Source: Ancylobacter lacus
GTDB lineage: Bacteria > Pseudomonadota > Alphaproteobacteria > Rhizobiales > Xanthobacteraceae
Reading direction: 5' to 3'
Assembly (NCBI RefSeq): GCF_018390635.1
Contig: NZ_JAHBGE010000064.1
Coordinates: 62,001-126,000, forward strand
Length of the DNA: 64,000 nt
This document shows positions 29,569 through 37,856 of the stretch, in pieces. The position numbers and the translations under genes are program-made. Each line of letters opens with the position of its first letter. Within the stretch, counting starts at the first letter, position 1. The notes under the pieces were generated by a model that saw only the letters and a list, made by a program, of their open reading frames with translations, did no database searches and was not told the origin of the DNA.

Positions 29569-30051
29569 TCACGGCGCGCAGCGCACATACACCATGGTGC
29601 CGTAGCGGCCGGCGACTTCCTTATCCAGCCACTTCAGCACCAGAACCTGCCCGTCGAAGCGCAGCACCTCGCGATCGCCGTCGCCGCCGGGCGGTTCCTC
29701 CGGCAGGCCGATATAGATCGGGCCGGGCGGATTCTGCTTGGAGACGAGCTCCGAGGGCTGCGACTGGTCGGCGAGATACATCATGAAGCCGTTCGACGGC
29801 CCCCTAGTGATCACGTAAGGCTGGCGGCAACCTTGCTGCGCCTGCTGTTCGGTGCGGGCGGCATCTTCCGGGCGATGATAGGCGGCGAGACCCCACTTGC
29901 CTTCGAGCTGCGCGGCGGTGATGGGTGAGGAGTAGGCCGGTCCGGCGGGCACCTGGGGCGGCGGCGGCTGATTGCCTCCGGCGCAGGCCGCGACCAGAAG
30001 GGCGATCGCGCCGGCAACAACGCCTCGCGTCAGACGGGGGTAGCAGTTCAT
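29569..30051 (-). CDS. Putative lipoprotein of unknown function
   Basis: A 160-residue protein with a lipoprotein signal (VAGAIALLVAACAGG, lipobox LVAAC) and a Pro-rich linker. The mature domain of about 110 residues begins ITAAQLEGKWGLAAYH and contains two further cysteines (QQGCRQPY, VYVRCAP). The LEGKWGLA opening and beta-rich pattern hint at a small periplasmic beta-barrel. The genes are close enough to suggest co-transcription with the L,D-transpeptidase, so a role in the envelope is likely. I do not recognise a named family. Confidence 0.7.
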   Translation of the reverse strand: MNCYPRLTRGVVAGAIALLVAACAGGNQPPPPQVPAGPAYSSPITAAQLEGKWGLAAYHRPEDAARTEQQAQQGCRQPYVITRGPSNGFMMYLADQSQPSELVSKQNPPGPIYIGLPEEPPGGDGDREVLRFDGQVLVLKWLDKEVAGRYGTMVYVRCAP

Positions 30052-30379
30052 CGAAGACTCCGGGGCACGGAAGGCCGGACTCAGAGGGCGGGGGACAGCG
30101 GGCATGGTTCGGCAGAACGCGAAGTGAGGTTCACCATAAACGTATGATGCGGAGCTTTACGCTTCGTTCCTCGCCGAACATAGTCCCGCCTCGTTGCCGC
30201 GTCGATTCAGGCCCTCTTCAGGGCCGGAGATTCCATCCCGTGACCGAGTTCCGCCTGCCTGCCGCCGCGTCAGACGCGGGTGGCGGGTCTCTCGTCGGCC
30301 CTGCCGGAGCGCCACTCCGGTTTTACCGCGCGTTCCGCCGCCCCCTCGCATGGGCGAATCAGATGGCGGGGGGCTGAGC
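30052..30379. other. Intergenic divergent promoter region, no gene seen
   Basis: About 330 bases separate the lipoprotein gene (minus) from the DMT permease gene (plus). Open frames crossing it encode only Arg/Pro-rich sequence unlike any protein. The left part (30120-30180) is noticeably less GC-rich, as expected for promoters, but I could not pick a convincing -35/-10 pair on either strand. Confidence 0.6.
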
Positions 30380-31282
30380 ATGGCCCGGCCCGCCGCCTCC
30401 CTCGCCCCCATGCTGGTCGCCGTCGGCGGCATCGGGGTGCTGACCTGCATGGACGGGGTGATCAAGCTCGTCTCGGCGGATTTCCCGACCGCGCAGGTGG
30501 TTATGCTGAGGTACTTCTTCGGCATCGTCTCCGCCGCGCTGGTCTTCCTTGCGGCCGGCACGCCGCGCCCGACGCTGGCGACCATCCGGCCGCATGGCTG
30601 GCGTGGCGTCGTCGTCACCGTCACCGCGGTGAGCTTCTTCTACGCGCTGGCGACGCTGCCGCTGGCGGTGACGATGGCGTTGTCGTTCACCTCGCCCATT
30701 CTCATCGCCCTGTTCGCCCGGCTCACCCTCGGGGAGCGGCCCTCCGGCTCGGTGGCGCTCGCCCTCGCCCTCGGCTTCGGCGGGGTGCTGGTGGTGCTGG
30801 GCGACGAGCTCTCGCGTTCCAGCTCGGCGAGCCTGCTCGGCGCGCTGTCGGCGCTGATCTCTTCGGTGGCCTATGCCGTGTCGATGGTGGCGCTGAAATC
30901 CCGGGCGGCGCGCGACCCGGTGCCGACCATCGTGCTGCTGCAGAACATCTTCGCCTGTCTCTTCGTCTCGCCGGTGGCGGCGCTGCACTGGGTGATGCCG
31001 GACGGCCACCAGTTCCTGCTCTTCGTCATCATGGGCACGCTCGGCACCTGCGGGCATCTGTGCATGGCCTGGGCCTATGGCCGGGCGGATGCCAGCCGGC
31101 TGGGGGTGCTGGAATACACCGCCTTCGTCTGGGCGGTGGTGATCGGGCTGTTCGTCTTCGCGGAGGTGCCTTCCATCGGCACGCTGCTGGGCGCCGCGCT
31201 GATCGTCGCCGGGGCAACGCTGGCGACGCGCGCGCCGAAGGTCGCCGCCCTGCACGAGCCGGAGGCCGAGATCGGGCCGTGA
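30380..31282 (+). CDS. DMT-superfamily (EamA) transporter
   Basis: A 300-residue inner-membrane protein with about ten hydrophobic helices arranged as two EamA repeats. Examples are VTAVSFFYALATLPLAVTMA in the first repeat and AWAYGRADASRLGVLEYTAF in the second, both close to family consensus. EamA permeases export amino acids, metabolites or nucleobases; the substrate is unknown. The ATG at 30380 is chosen because the next in-frame ATG upstream (30350) adds only a polar stub. The preceding purines give a weak ribosome binding site. Confidence 0.85.
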   Translation: MARPAASLAPMLVAVGGIGVLTCMDGVIKLVSADFPTAQVVMLRYFFGIVSAALVFLAAGTPRPTLATIRPHGWRGVVVTVTAVSFFYALATLPLAVTMALSFTSPILIALFARLTLGERPSGSVALALALGFGGVLVVLGDELSRSSSASLLGALSALISSVAYAVSMVALKSRAARDPVPTIVLLQNIFACLFVSPVAALHWVMPDGHQFLLFVIMGTLGTCGHLCMAWAYGRADASRLGVLEYTAFVWAVVIGLFVFAEVPSIGTLLGAALIVAGATLATRAPKVAALHEPEAEIGP

Positions 31283-31369
31283 CGGGTCCGGCCCTCCCGG
31301 CCGGAACACCGCGCCGGCTCCGCCGTTCTCCACGGTGGCGCCGCCTCCGGCGTCCCGGGGGAAACCGCC

Positions 31370-32176
31370 ATGGCGCCGCGCAGCTTCTGGAAGGGCTATC
31401 TCAAGCTCTCGCTCGTCACCTGCCCGGTGGCGATGACGCCCGCCACCTCGGACAGCGGAAAGCTGCGCTTCCACACCCTCAACCGGGCCACCGGCAACCG
31501 GGTGGAGTCCCGCTATGTCGACGCCGAAACCGGCAAGCCGGTCGAGGAGGACGACGAGGTGAAGGGCTACGAGACCGGCCCGGACCAGTATGTGATGCTG
31601 GAGGACGAGGAACTGGAGGCGGTGGCGCTGGAGAGCACCCGCACCATCGACATCGAGACCTTCGTGCCGGCGGATTCGATCGGCTGGATCTGGTACGACC
31701 GGCCCCATTTCCTCGCGCCCGACGACAAGGTGGGGGAGGAGGCCTTCTCGGTCATCCGCGAGGCGATGGCGGTGACCGGCACGGTGGGCATCGCCCGCCT
31801 CGTGCTCTACCGCCGCGAGCGCGCCGTGCTGCTGGAGCCGCGCGAGCGCGGCATCGTGCTGTGGACCCTGCGCTATGGCGAGGAGGTGCGCCCGGCCGGC
31901 GACCTCTTCGCCGGTGCCGATGCCGAGCCGGAGCCGGCGATGCTCGACCTCGTCGCCGACCTGATCGGCCGGCGCACCCGCGACTGGGACGACAGCCTCG
32001 CCCACGACCCCGTCCAGGACAGCCTGCAGAAGCTGATCGACGCCCGCAAGAAGGGCCGCAAGCCGGCCCGGCCGAAGGCGGAGCCGGCGCCCGCCGGCAA
32101 TGTCATCAGCATCATGGACGCGCTGAAGAAAAGCCTCGCGGCCGAGAAGGCCGGCAGTCGCACGCCGAGGCGCTGA
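31370..32176 (+). CDS. ku: Non-homologous end-joining protein Ku (copy 1)
   Basis: A 268-residue Ku-core protein that encircles DNA ends and recruits LigD. It opens with the family signature FWKGYLKLSLVTCPVAMTPAT, followed by LRFHTLNRATGNRVESRYV. The C-terminus is a short Lys/Arg/Pro-rich tail. It is divergent in sequence and C-terminus from the second copy at 34920-35954. The ligD gene converges on it with 29 bases between the stops. In rhizobia, paired Ku proteins can act as heterodimers, which is family knowledge. Confidence 0.95.
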   Translation: MAPRSFWKGYLKLSLVTCPVAMTPATSDSGKLRFHTLNRATGNRVESRYVDAETGKPVEEDDEVKGYETGPDQYVMLEDEELEAVALESTRTIDIETFVPADSIGWIWYDRPHFLAPDDKVGEEAFSVIREAMAVTGTVGIARLVLYRRERAVLLEPRERGIVLWTLRYGEEVRPAGDLFAGADAEPEPAMLDLVADLIGRRTRDWDDSLAHDPVQDSLQKLIDARKKGRKPARPKAEPAPAGNVISIMDALKKSLAAEKAGSRTPRR

Positions 32177-32205
32177 CGCCCGTCAGCCCGGGGCGCTGAC
32201 CGCCG

Positions 32206-34905
32206 TCATCGGCGCCGGCGCTTCTTCGGGGTCTTCGCTTCCAGCGGGGCGGCGGCGGCGCGCAGATCCGCCCAAGGGTCGGCGTCGAGGCCGGCGAGCC
32301 TTGCGGCCGCGTTCGCCACCGTGAAGAAGGCCGGGCCGATCGCCGGGCCGAGCTCCTCCCACGCCAGCGGCATCGAGACCGCGGCGCCGACCCGGGCGCG
32401 GGTGGAATAGGGCGCCACCGCGGTGGACCCGCGGCCGTTGCGGAGATAATCGACGAAGATGCGGCCGGGGCGCTTTGCCTTGGTCATCACCGCCACGAAC
32501 CGGGCGGGATCGTCCGCCGCCATGGCGGCGGCGATGGATTTCGCGAAGTCCTTCGCCTCGTCCCACCCGGCCTTCGGCGTCAGCGGCGCCACCACATGGA
32601 GGCCCTTGCCCCCGGAGGTCTTGACGAAGGCGGCGAGGCCGGCCGCCGACAGCCGCTCCCGCACCTCGCCGGCCGCGGCGATCATCGCGTCCCACGCCAC
32701 GCCCTCACCGGGGTCGAGGTCGAAAATCAGCGTGTCCGGCCGCTCGAGATCGGCCAGCGGCGCGCCCCAGGGGTGGATTTCCAGCACGCCGGACTGCACC
32801 AGCGCGATCAGCCCGTCGAGATCGTCGATGGCCAGCAGCGGCTCCGCACCGGGATCGCCGGGGTCGCGCACCTGCCGGATGGCGCGGTTCATGCCCCGCC
32901 AGGCGTGCTTCTGGAAGAAGCACTGGGCCGCGACGCCGTCGGGGCAGCGCAGCAGGGAGAGGGGCCGGGCGACGATGTGCGGGGCGATGAAGCGCCAGAC
33001 ATCGGCGTAATAGCCGGCCAGCCCCTCCTTGGTGATGCCGTCCTCCGGCCAGTACAGCCGGTCGGGATGGGTGAGCTTCACGCCGGAGGCCGGGCGGGAC
33101 CGGGGCGCCGCCGGAGCGGCGTCGGCAGCGTCGCCGGGTACGGCCTCCGCCACCACCTCGGCGGCCGGCTTGTCCTCCCGCAGGCCACGGAAGGCGGCGT
33201 GGCGGATGTGGCCGGCGCCGGTCCAGCTTCGGAACTCCACTTCGGCGACCAGTTCCGGCTTCATGAAGCGCACGTCGCGCGCCTGCTCGCGCTCCAGCCT
33301 CCCGGCGAAGGGGCTCGCCTTGATCTCGAGCGGCGCCAGCCGCTGGTAGAGCGCGCGGGCGACCTTGGCGGTGTAGCCGGTGCCGACCCGGCCGACATGG
33401 CGCAGCCCTTCCTTCCCGTTCACCCCCATCACCAGCGAGCCGATGGCGTGGGCGTCGACGGTGGAGGGCACGAAGCCGCCGATGACGAACTCCTGGCGGG
33501 CCGAGCATTTGGATTTCACCCAGCCCTTGCCGCGGCCGGAACGGTAGGGCTCGTCGCGGCGCTTCGAGACGACGCCTTCCAGGCTCAGGCGGCAGGCGTG
33601 GCGCAGCATCGTCGCGCCGTCCTCGTCGAAATGCTCGCTGTAGCGCAGCACGCCGCCCGCCGGGATCAGCGCCTCCAGCGCCGCCTTGCGGGCCTCCAGC
33701 GTGGCGCCGGTGAGGTCCTGCCCGTCGAGATGGAGGAGGTCGAAGACGTAGTAGACGAAGCGGTCGGCGCGGCCCTCCGACAGGTCGGCCTGAAGCGCGG
33801 AGAAATCGGAGGCGCCGGAGCCGGTCTCGACCACGATCTCGCCGTCGATCAGCGCGTCCTTCACCGGCAGCGCGGCCAGTGCGTCCGTGATCGCCGTACC
33901 GAAGCGCCCGCTCCAGTCCAGCCCGGTGCGGGTGAGCAGCCGTGCCTCTCCTTGATCGACGCGGGCCTCGATGCGGTAGCCGTCGAACTTGATCTCGTGC
34001 AGCCAGCGCGCCCCGGAGGGTGCCTTTGCCACGAGGCTCGCCAGCGTCGGCGGCACGAAGTCGGGCAGCGCCGCGGCACGGGCGCCTTTCAGCCGGCCCG
34101 CCGCCGGGGCGGCCTTCTGCCGGGCGGGCGTTTCGGGCTGCGCGGCGTCGCGCCCGGCTGCCGGCTTCGCGGCGGCGGGGCTGGCGGCGCGGAGCTTCGC
34201 CGGGCTACGCGCACCCTGGCGGCGTTTCGCCGCCGCGGGCGCGCCGTCCTCCGGCTCCGGCGTCGGGTCGGGCGGCTCGGGCGCGGCGGCGCCGACGTCG
34301 CTGTCCCAGCGCGCGTCGGCATCGCGCGCCACCTCCTCGACCGAGCGGCCGGTCTTCACCGATTCCGGGCGCTCCTTCAGTATGTCCGGCTGGCCGGCGG
34401 TGCGGGCGAAATCGTCTTCGCCCTTGATGAGCAGCCAGTTCTCGCCGCGCTCGCCCGGCTTGCCGTGCATCCGCACGAGATGCCAGCGCCCCTGCAGCTT
34501 CTCGCCGTCGATCTCGAATTCGAGGTGGCCCTTGGCATAACCCTTGTGCGGGTCGCCGATCGGCCGCCAGCTCCCGCGATCCCACAGCACCACCGTGCCG
34601 CCGCCATACTGGCCCTTCGGGATGATGCCTTCGAAGTCGCCATATTCCAGCGGGTGGTCCTCGACATGGACGGCGAGGCGCTTCTCGCCCGGCAGCAGGC
34701 TGGGGCCGCGCGTCACCGCCCAGCTCTTCAGGACCCCGTCGAGCTCGAGGCGCAGGTCGTAGTGCAGCCGGCGCGCGGCGTGCTTCTGGATGAGGTAGGA
34801 ATGTCCCTCCGCCGCTGCCGCCGTCCGGTCGCCCCGGCGGGGATGGCCGGCCGGTTCCGGGGTGCGGTCGAAGTCGCGCTTGCGGCGATAGGCTTCGAGC
34901 GCCAT
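32206..34905 (-). CDS. ligD: Multifunctional DNA ligase D (PE-Lig-Pol)
   Basis: An 899-residue NHEJ enzyme with three domains. The N-terminal 3'-phosphoesterase (about 1-200) has RLHYDLRLELDG with His48 and Asp50. A Pro/Ala-rich linker of about 80 residues follows. The ATP-dependent ligase (about 285-590) has the adenylated lysine Lys306 in HEIKFDGYRIEAR. The C-terminal primase/polymerase opens with LTHPDRLYWPEDGITK and has LIFDLDPGEG, with a catalytic Asp-x-Asp. This order matches rhizobial and pseudomonad LigD rather than mycobacterial Pol-PE-Lig. It lies 14 bases downstream of the second ku gene in one operon. Confidence 0.96.
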   Translation of the reverse strand: MALEAYRRKRDFDRTPEPAGHPRRGDRTAAAAEGHSYLIQKHAARRLHYDLRLELDGVLKSWAVTRGPSLLPGEKRLAVHVEDHPLEYGDFEGIIPKGQYGGGTVVLWDRGSWRPIGDPHKGYAKGHLEFEIDGEKLQGRWHLVRMHGKPGERGENWLLIKGEDDFARTAGQPDILKERPESVKTGRSVEEVARDADARWDSDVGAAAPEPPDPTPEPEDGAPAAAKRRQGARSPAKLRAASPAAAKPAAGRDAAQPETPARQKAAPAAGRLKGARAAALPDFVPPTLASLVAKAPSGARWLHEIKFDGYRIEARVDQGEARLLTRTGLDWSGRFGTAITDALAALPVKDALIDGEIVVETGSGASDFSALQADLSEGRADRFVYYVFDLLHLDGQDLTGATLEARKAALEALIPAGGVLRYSEHFDEDGATMLRHACRLSLEGVVSKRRDEPYRSGRGKGWVKSKCSARQEFVIGGFVPSTVDAHAIGSLVMGVNGKEGLRHVGRVGTGYTAKVARALYQRLAPLEIKASPFAGRLEREQARDVRFMKPELVAEVEFRSWTGAGHIRHAAFRGLREDKPAAEVVAEAVPGDAADAAPAAPRSRPASGVKLTHPDRLYWPEDGITKEGLAGYYADVWRFIAPHIVARPLSLLRCPDGVAAQCFFQKHAWRGMNRAIRQVRDPGDPGAEPLLAIDDLDGLIALVQSGVLEIHPWGAPLADLERPDTLIFDLDPGEGVAWDAMIAAAGEVRERLSAAGLAAFVKTSGGKGLHVVAPLTPKAGWDEAKDFAKSIAAAMAADDPARFVAVMTKAKRPGRIFVDYLRNGRGSTAVAPYSTRARVGAAVSMPLAWEELGPAIGPAFFTVANAAARLAGLDADPWADLRAAAAPLEAKTPKKRRRR

Positions 34906-34919
34906 GGGTCGGGCTCTCC

Positions 34920-35954
34920 TCAGCCGGCCTTGCGGCGGGGCGTCGCGCCCGCCTCGCGCGCGGCGCGGGCCTTGCGCGGGCGCACGGCGGCCTTGGTGCC
35001 GGGCGCGCGGGCGGCCTCCGTCCCGGCGCTGCCGGCGGCCTTCGCGGCCTTCTTCCCACCGGTCCCCTTCTTCCCGGCCGTCGCCTTCTTGCCGGTGTCT
35101 GCCGTGCCAGCCTCCTTCGTGCCGCCCGCCGACGTGGCGGCGGCCTTGCGGCCGGGCTTCGGCTCGCCCGCGCCCGCCTTTCCGGGCGCCCCGGCGCTCA
35201 TCCGCAGCGCCTCGAGCAGATCGACCACCTTCTCCTCGCGGCGCGGCTTCGGCGGCTCGATCCGGCGCCCTTCGGCCTTGGCGCGCACCAGCTCGGCGAG
35301 GGCTTCCTCATAGCGGTCGTTATAGGCGGTGGGGTCGAAGGTGCCGGCCTTGGTCGCGATGATATGGCGGGCGAGATCGAGCATCTCGCCGCCGATGTTG
35401 CGCTTGGGGATGTCGCGGAAGGCCTCGCGCGAGGAGCGCACCTCGTAGTCGAAATTGAGCGTGGTCGCGATCATACCGTCCTCATGGGGCCGGATCAGCA
35501 CGGTGCGGACCCGGCGGAACAGCACGGTGCGGGCGAGCGCGGCGGTGCCGGCGCGGCGCAGCCCCTCGCGCAGCAGGGCGAACACCTCGGCGCCGCCGGG
35601 GCCGGGGGCGAGGTAATAGGGCCGGTCGAGGAACACGTCGTCGATCGCGGCGCAGGGAACGAAGCTGTCGACCGCGAGCGTCTTGTCGCTGTCCGGTACG
35701 GCGGCGGCGATCTCCTCCGGCTCCAGCGCGAGATAGCTGTCGGGTGCCAGCTCGTAGCCCTTCACCTGCTCCTCCCGCTCCACCACCGCGCCGGTGTCGC
35801 GGTCGACGAACTGCCGGTGCACCCGGTGGCCGGTGCGGCGGTTCAGGGTGTGGAAGCTCACCCGGTCCGAGGTCGAGGCGGCGGTGTACAGGCCGACCGG
35901 GCAGGTCAGCTCGGCGAGCTTGAGAAAACCTCGCCAGTTCGCGCGCACAGCCAT
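34920..35954 (-). CDS. ku: Non-homologous end-joining protein Ku (copy 2)
   Basis: A 344-residue Ku protein with the core signature FLKLAELTCPVGLYTAAS and VSFHTLNRRTGHRVHRQFVD. Compared with copy 1 it has a longer C-terminal extension of about 90 residues that is very rich in Lys, Ala, Gly and Thr (for example TGKKATAGKKGTGGKKAAKA). This resembles the histone-like tails that bind DNA non-specifically in some bacterial Ku proteins. It is the first gene of the ku-ligD operon and is divergent from moeB. Confidence 0.95.
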   Translation of the reverse strand: MAVRANWRGFLKLAELTCPVGLYTAASTSDRVSFHTLNRRTGHRVHRQFVDRDTGAVVEREEQVKGYELAPDSYLALEPEEIAAAVPDSDKTLAVDSFVPCAAIDDVFLDRPYYLAPGPGGAEVFALLREGLRRAGTAALARTVLFRRVRTVLIRPHEDGMIATTLNFDYEVRSSREAFRDIPKRNIGGEMLDLARHIIATKAGTFDPTAYNDRYEEALAELVRAKAEGRRIEPPKPRREEKVVDLLEALRMSAGAPGKAGAGEPKPGRKAAATSAGGTKEAGTADTGKKATAGKKGTGGKKAAKAAGSAGTEAARAPGTKAAVRPRKARAAREAGATPRRKAG

Positions 35955-36070
35955 GGCAGTTGCCCCCGGGATGAGGCGGATTCAACGCGGCAGCGCCGCG
36001 CGCGTTCCGTGCGGAACGCCGCCCGTCCCGGCGCCGTGGCGGCGGCGCGCGCGCCTGCTATATAAAGGCG

Positions 36071-36919
36071 ATGATCACCGATGCTCCCGCCCCGCCGGCC
36101 CCGCCCCGCGCCTCGCTCTTCTCGCCCGAGGAGGTGGAGCGCTATGCCCGCCACCTCGTGCTCGCCGAGATCGGCGGGCCGGGCCAGCAGAAGCTGAAGA
36201 AGGCGAAGGTGCTGGTCATCGGCGCCGGCGGCCTCGGCGCCCCGGCCCTGCTGTATCTCGCCGCCGCCGGCGTCGGCCACCTCGCGGTCATGGACGACGA
36301 TGTCGTCTCGCTCTCCAATCTCCAGCGCCAGGTGCTGCACACGACCGAGGGGGTCGGCACCCCGAAGACCGAGAGCGCGGCGCGGGCCATCGCGGCGCTG
36401 AATCCCCATGTCAGCGTGGAGGCGATCCCGGAACGGATCAGCGCCGACAACGCCCTCGAACGCATGGCGGCGGCGGATGTGGTGATCGACGGCTCCGACA
36501 ATTTCGCCACGCGCTATCTCGTCGCCGACGCGGCGGTGCTGGCGCGGCGGCCGCTGGTGACGGCGGCGCTCGGCCGGTTCGACGCCACGGTGACCACGCT
36601 GCGCTCGCACGAAACGACGGCGGACGGCACGCCGAACCCGACCTATCGCTGCCTGTTCCCCGAGCCGCCGCCGGCCGGGCTGGTGCCGAGCTGCGCCGAG
36701 GCCGGCATTCTCGGCGCGCTGGCGGGCATCGCCGGCTCGCTGGTCGCGCTGGAGGCGATCCGCGCCGTCGTCGGCTTCGGCCAGGGGCTGGTCGGCCGGC
36801 TGCTGATGATCGACGCCCTCACCATGCGGTTCGAGACGCTGGACTATGGCTGGGACCCGGACAACCCGCTCACCGGCACCGCGCCGAGCATCACCGACCT
36901 GTCGCGCCACCGGCGGTGA
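36071..36919 (+). CDS. moeB: MoeB/ThiF/HesA-family adenylyltransferase
   Basis: A 282-residue E1-like enzyme that adenylates the C-terminal glycine of a small sulfur carrier such as MoaD or ThiS. It contains the opening ERYARHLVLAEIGGPGQQKL, the nucleotide-binding [39 protein letters not shown] and GSDNFATRYLV. Only two cysteines are present (YRCLF and PSCAEAGILG), so the four-cysteine zinc site of E. coli MoeB is missing. A TATATAAA stretch ends only four bases before the ATG. No moa or thi genes are adjacent, so MoeB versus ThiF is a best guess. Confidence 0.85.
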   Translation: MITDAPAPPAPPRASLFSPEEVERYARHLVLAEIGGPGQQKLKKAKVLVIGAGGLGAPALLYLAAAGVGHLAVMDDDVVSLSNLQRQVLHTTEGVGTPKTESAARAIAALNPHVSVEAIPERISADNALERMAAADVVIDGSDNFATRYLVADAAVLARRPLVTAALGRFDATVTTLRSHETTADGTPNPTYRCLFPEPPPAGLVPSCAEAGILGALAGIAGSLVALEAIRAVVGFGQGLVGRLLMIDALTMRFETLDYGWDPDNPLTGTAPSITDLSRHRR

Positions 36920-36933
36920 GGGGCTCGGAGCGC

Positions 36934-37773
36934 TCAAAGCCGGTCCAGTTCCTCGTGGTGAAGAAGGGTGACGTTGTTTGTGGCCGCCAACTGCTTTGCA
37001 GACATGGTGAAACCCGAGGGTGCAATCACCGCCGCTTGAGACGCTTGATAATGTGCCCTTGCGGCAACTGCTTCCTGCACGGCCTTATTACCCACCGGCG
37101 ATGTGTAATATTTGCATTGGATGGCTACGACTTGGCGCCCTCTACTAGCTATTATATCAGCGCCTTGGTCTCCGCTGGCTTGCGTCACGCGAGCCTCCCA
37201 TCCCTGCTCCCGCAGCCGCTGAGCGACGAAATGCTCATAGTCGAAACCGTTTCGGACTTCTTCTAATGTAGCCGCAAACGGATACTTAGTGGCAATCTCG
37301 ATGCACTGCGTTTCTAGGAGATGATCGATAAGGGCCATTCGATAGGGGGTTTTCGCCAAATGTGGAAACCGTCGCCAAATGAGGTTGTCGGCAAAACGAA
37401 TGCGTTCGCGATCCCATCTGTCGGGATCGACAAAACCATATTCGTCGGGTTGCAGCATCAATGCCCTATTTCGGGCTAAAGCGCGCCCGGGCTGATCGGC
37501 AAGAAGTGTAAGAGTGTATTCAGCAAGGAAAAGGGGAATTTCGTTTTCAACGAAAAGACGCCATGATCGACGATATATATAATAATATACAATGAAAAAT
37601 GGAATCAAAATTAATAACATTAGAGTTGAAAAAGTAATTAATATGGGATCGATTAATTTTATTGATAAAAAAATTATTGCAATCAATATTAATATATAAA
37701 TTAAGAATAATTTTCTTGGCTTAATCAGCGATGGAGGTGTCGGTTCGGTAAGATTGATTTTTATCTCTTTCAT
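36934..37773 (-). CDS. Membrane-anchored Mrr-like restriction endonuclease
   Basis: A 279-residue protein. Two strongly hydrophobic helices (about residues 22-40 and 43-66, rich in Ile and Leu) are followed by a helical middle and a C-terminal Mrr_cat (PD-(D/E)xK) nuclease domain. The acidic start is FDYEHFVAQRL with Glu180, then SGDQGADII with Asp206, then VAIQCKYY with Gln219 and Lys221. The whole catalytic set is intact. Its first third is strikingly AT-rich with codons such as ATA, AAT and TTA that neighbours avoid, a sign of recent transfer. No methyltransferase is adjacent, so it is either a methylation-dependent (type IV) nuclease or a solitary membrane nuclease. Confidence 0.8.
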   Translation of the reverse strand: MKEIKINLTEPTPPSLIKPRKLFLIYILILIAIIFLSIKLIDPILITFSTLMLLILIPFFIVYYYIYRRSWRLFVENEIPLFLAEYTLTLLADQPGRALARNRALMLQPDEYGFVDPDRWDRERIRFADNLIWRRFPHLAKTPYRMALIDHLLETQCIEIATKYPFAATLEEVRNGFDYEHFVAQRLREQGWEARVTQASGDQGADIIASRGRQVVAIQCKYYTSPVGNKAVQEAVAARAHYQASQAAVIAPSGFTMSAKQLAATNNVTLLHHEELDRL

Positions 37774-37856
37774 TGATGTGGCTCGTTAAAATAGATCTGA
37801 TTCATAATACTGTCGGTGTAATGGGGTGGGCCCGGTGGAATAATTTACGCCATTTA

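Noticed and set aside
36059-36066. TATATAAA just before moeB as a -10 box
   Set aside because: It ends four bases before the ATG and has no -35 partner, so it would need a leaderless message; noted in the gene entry only.
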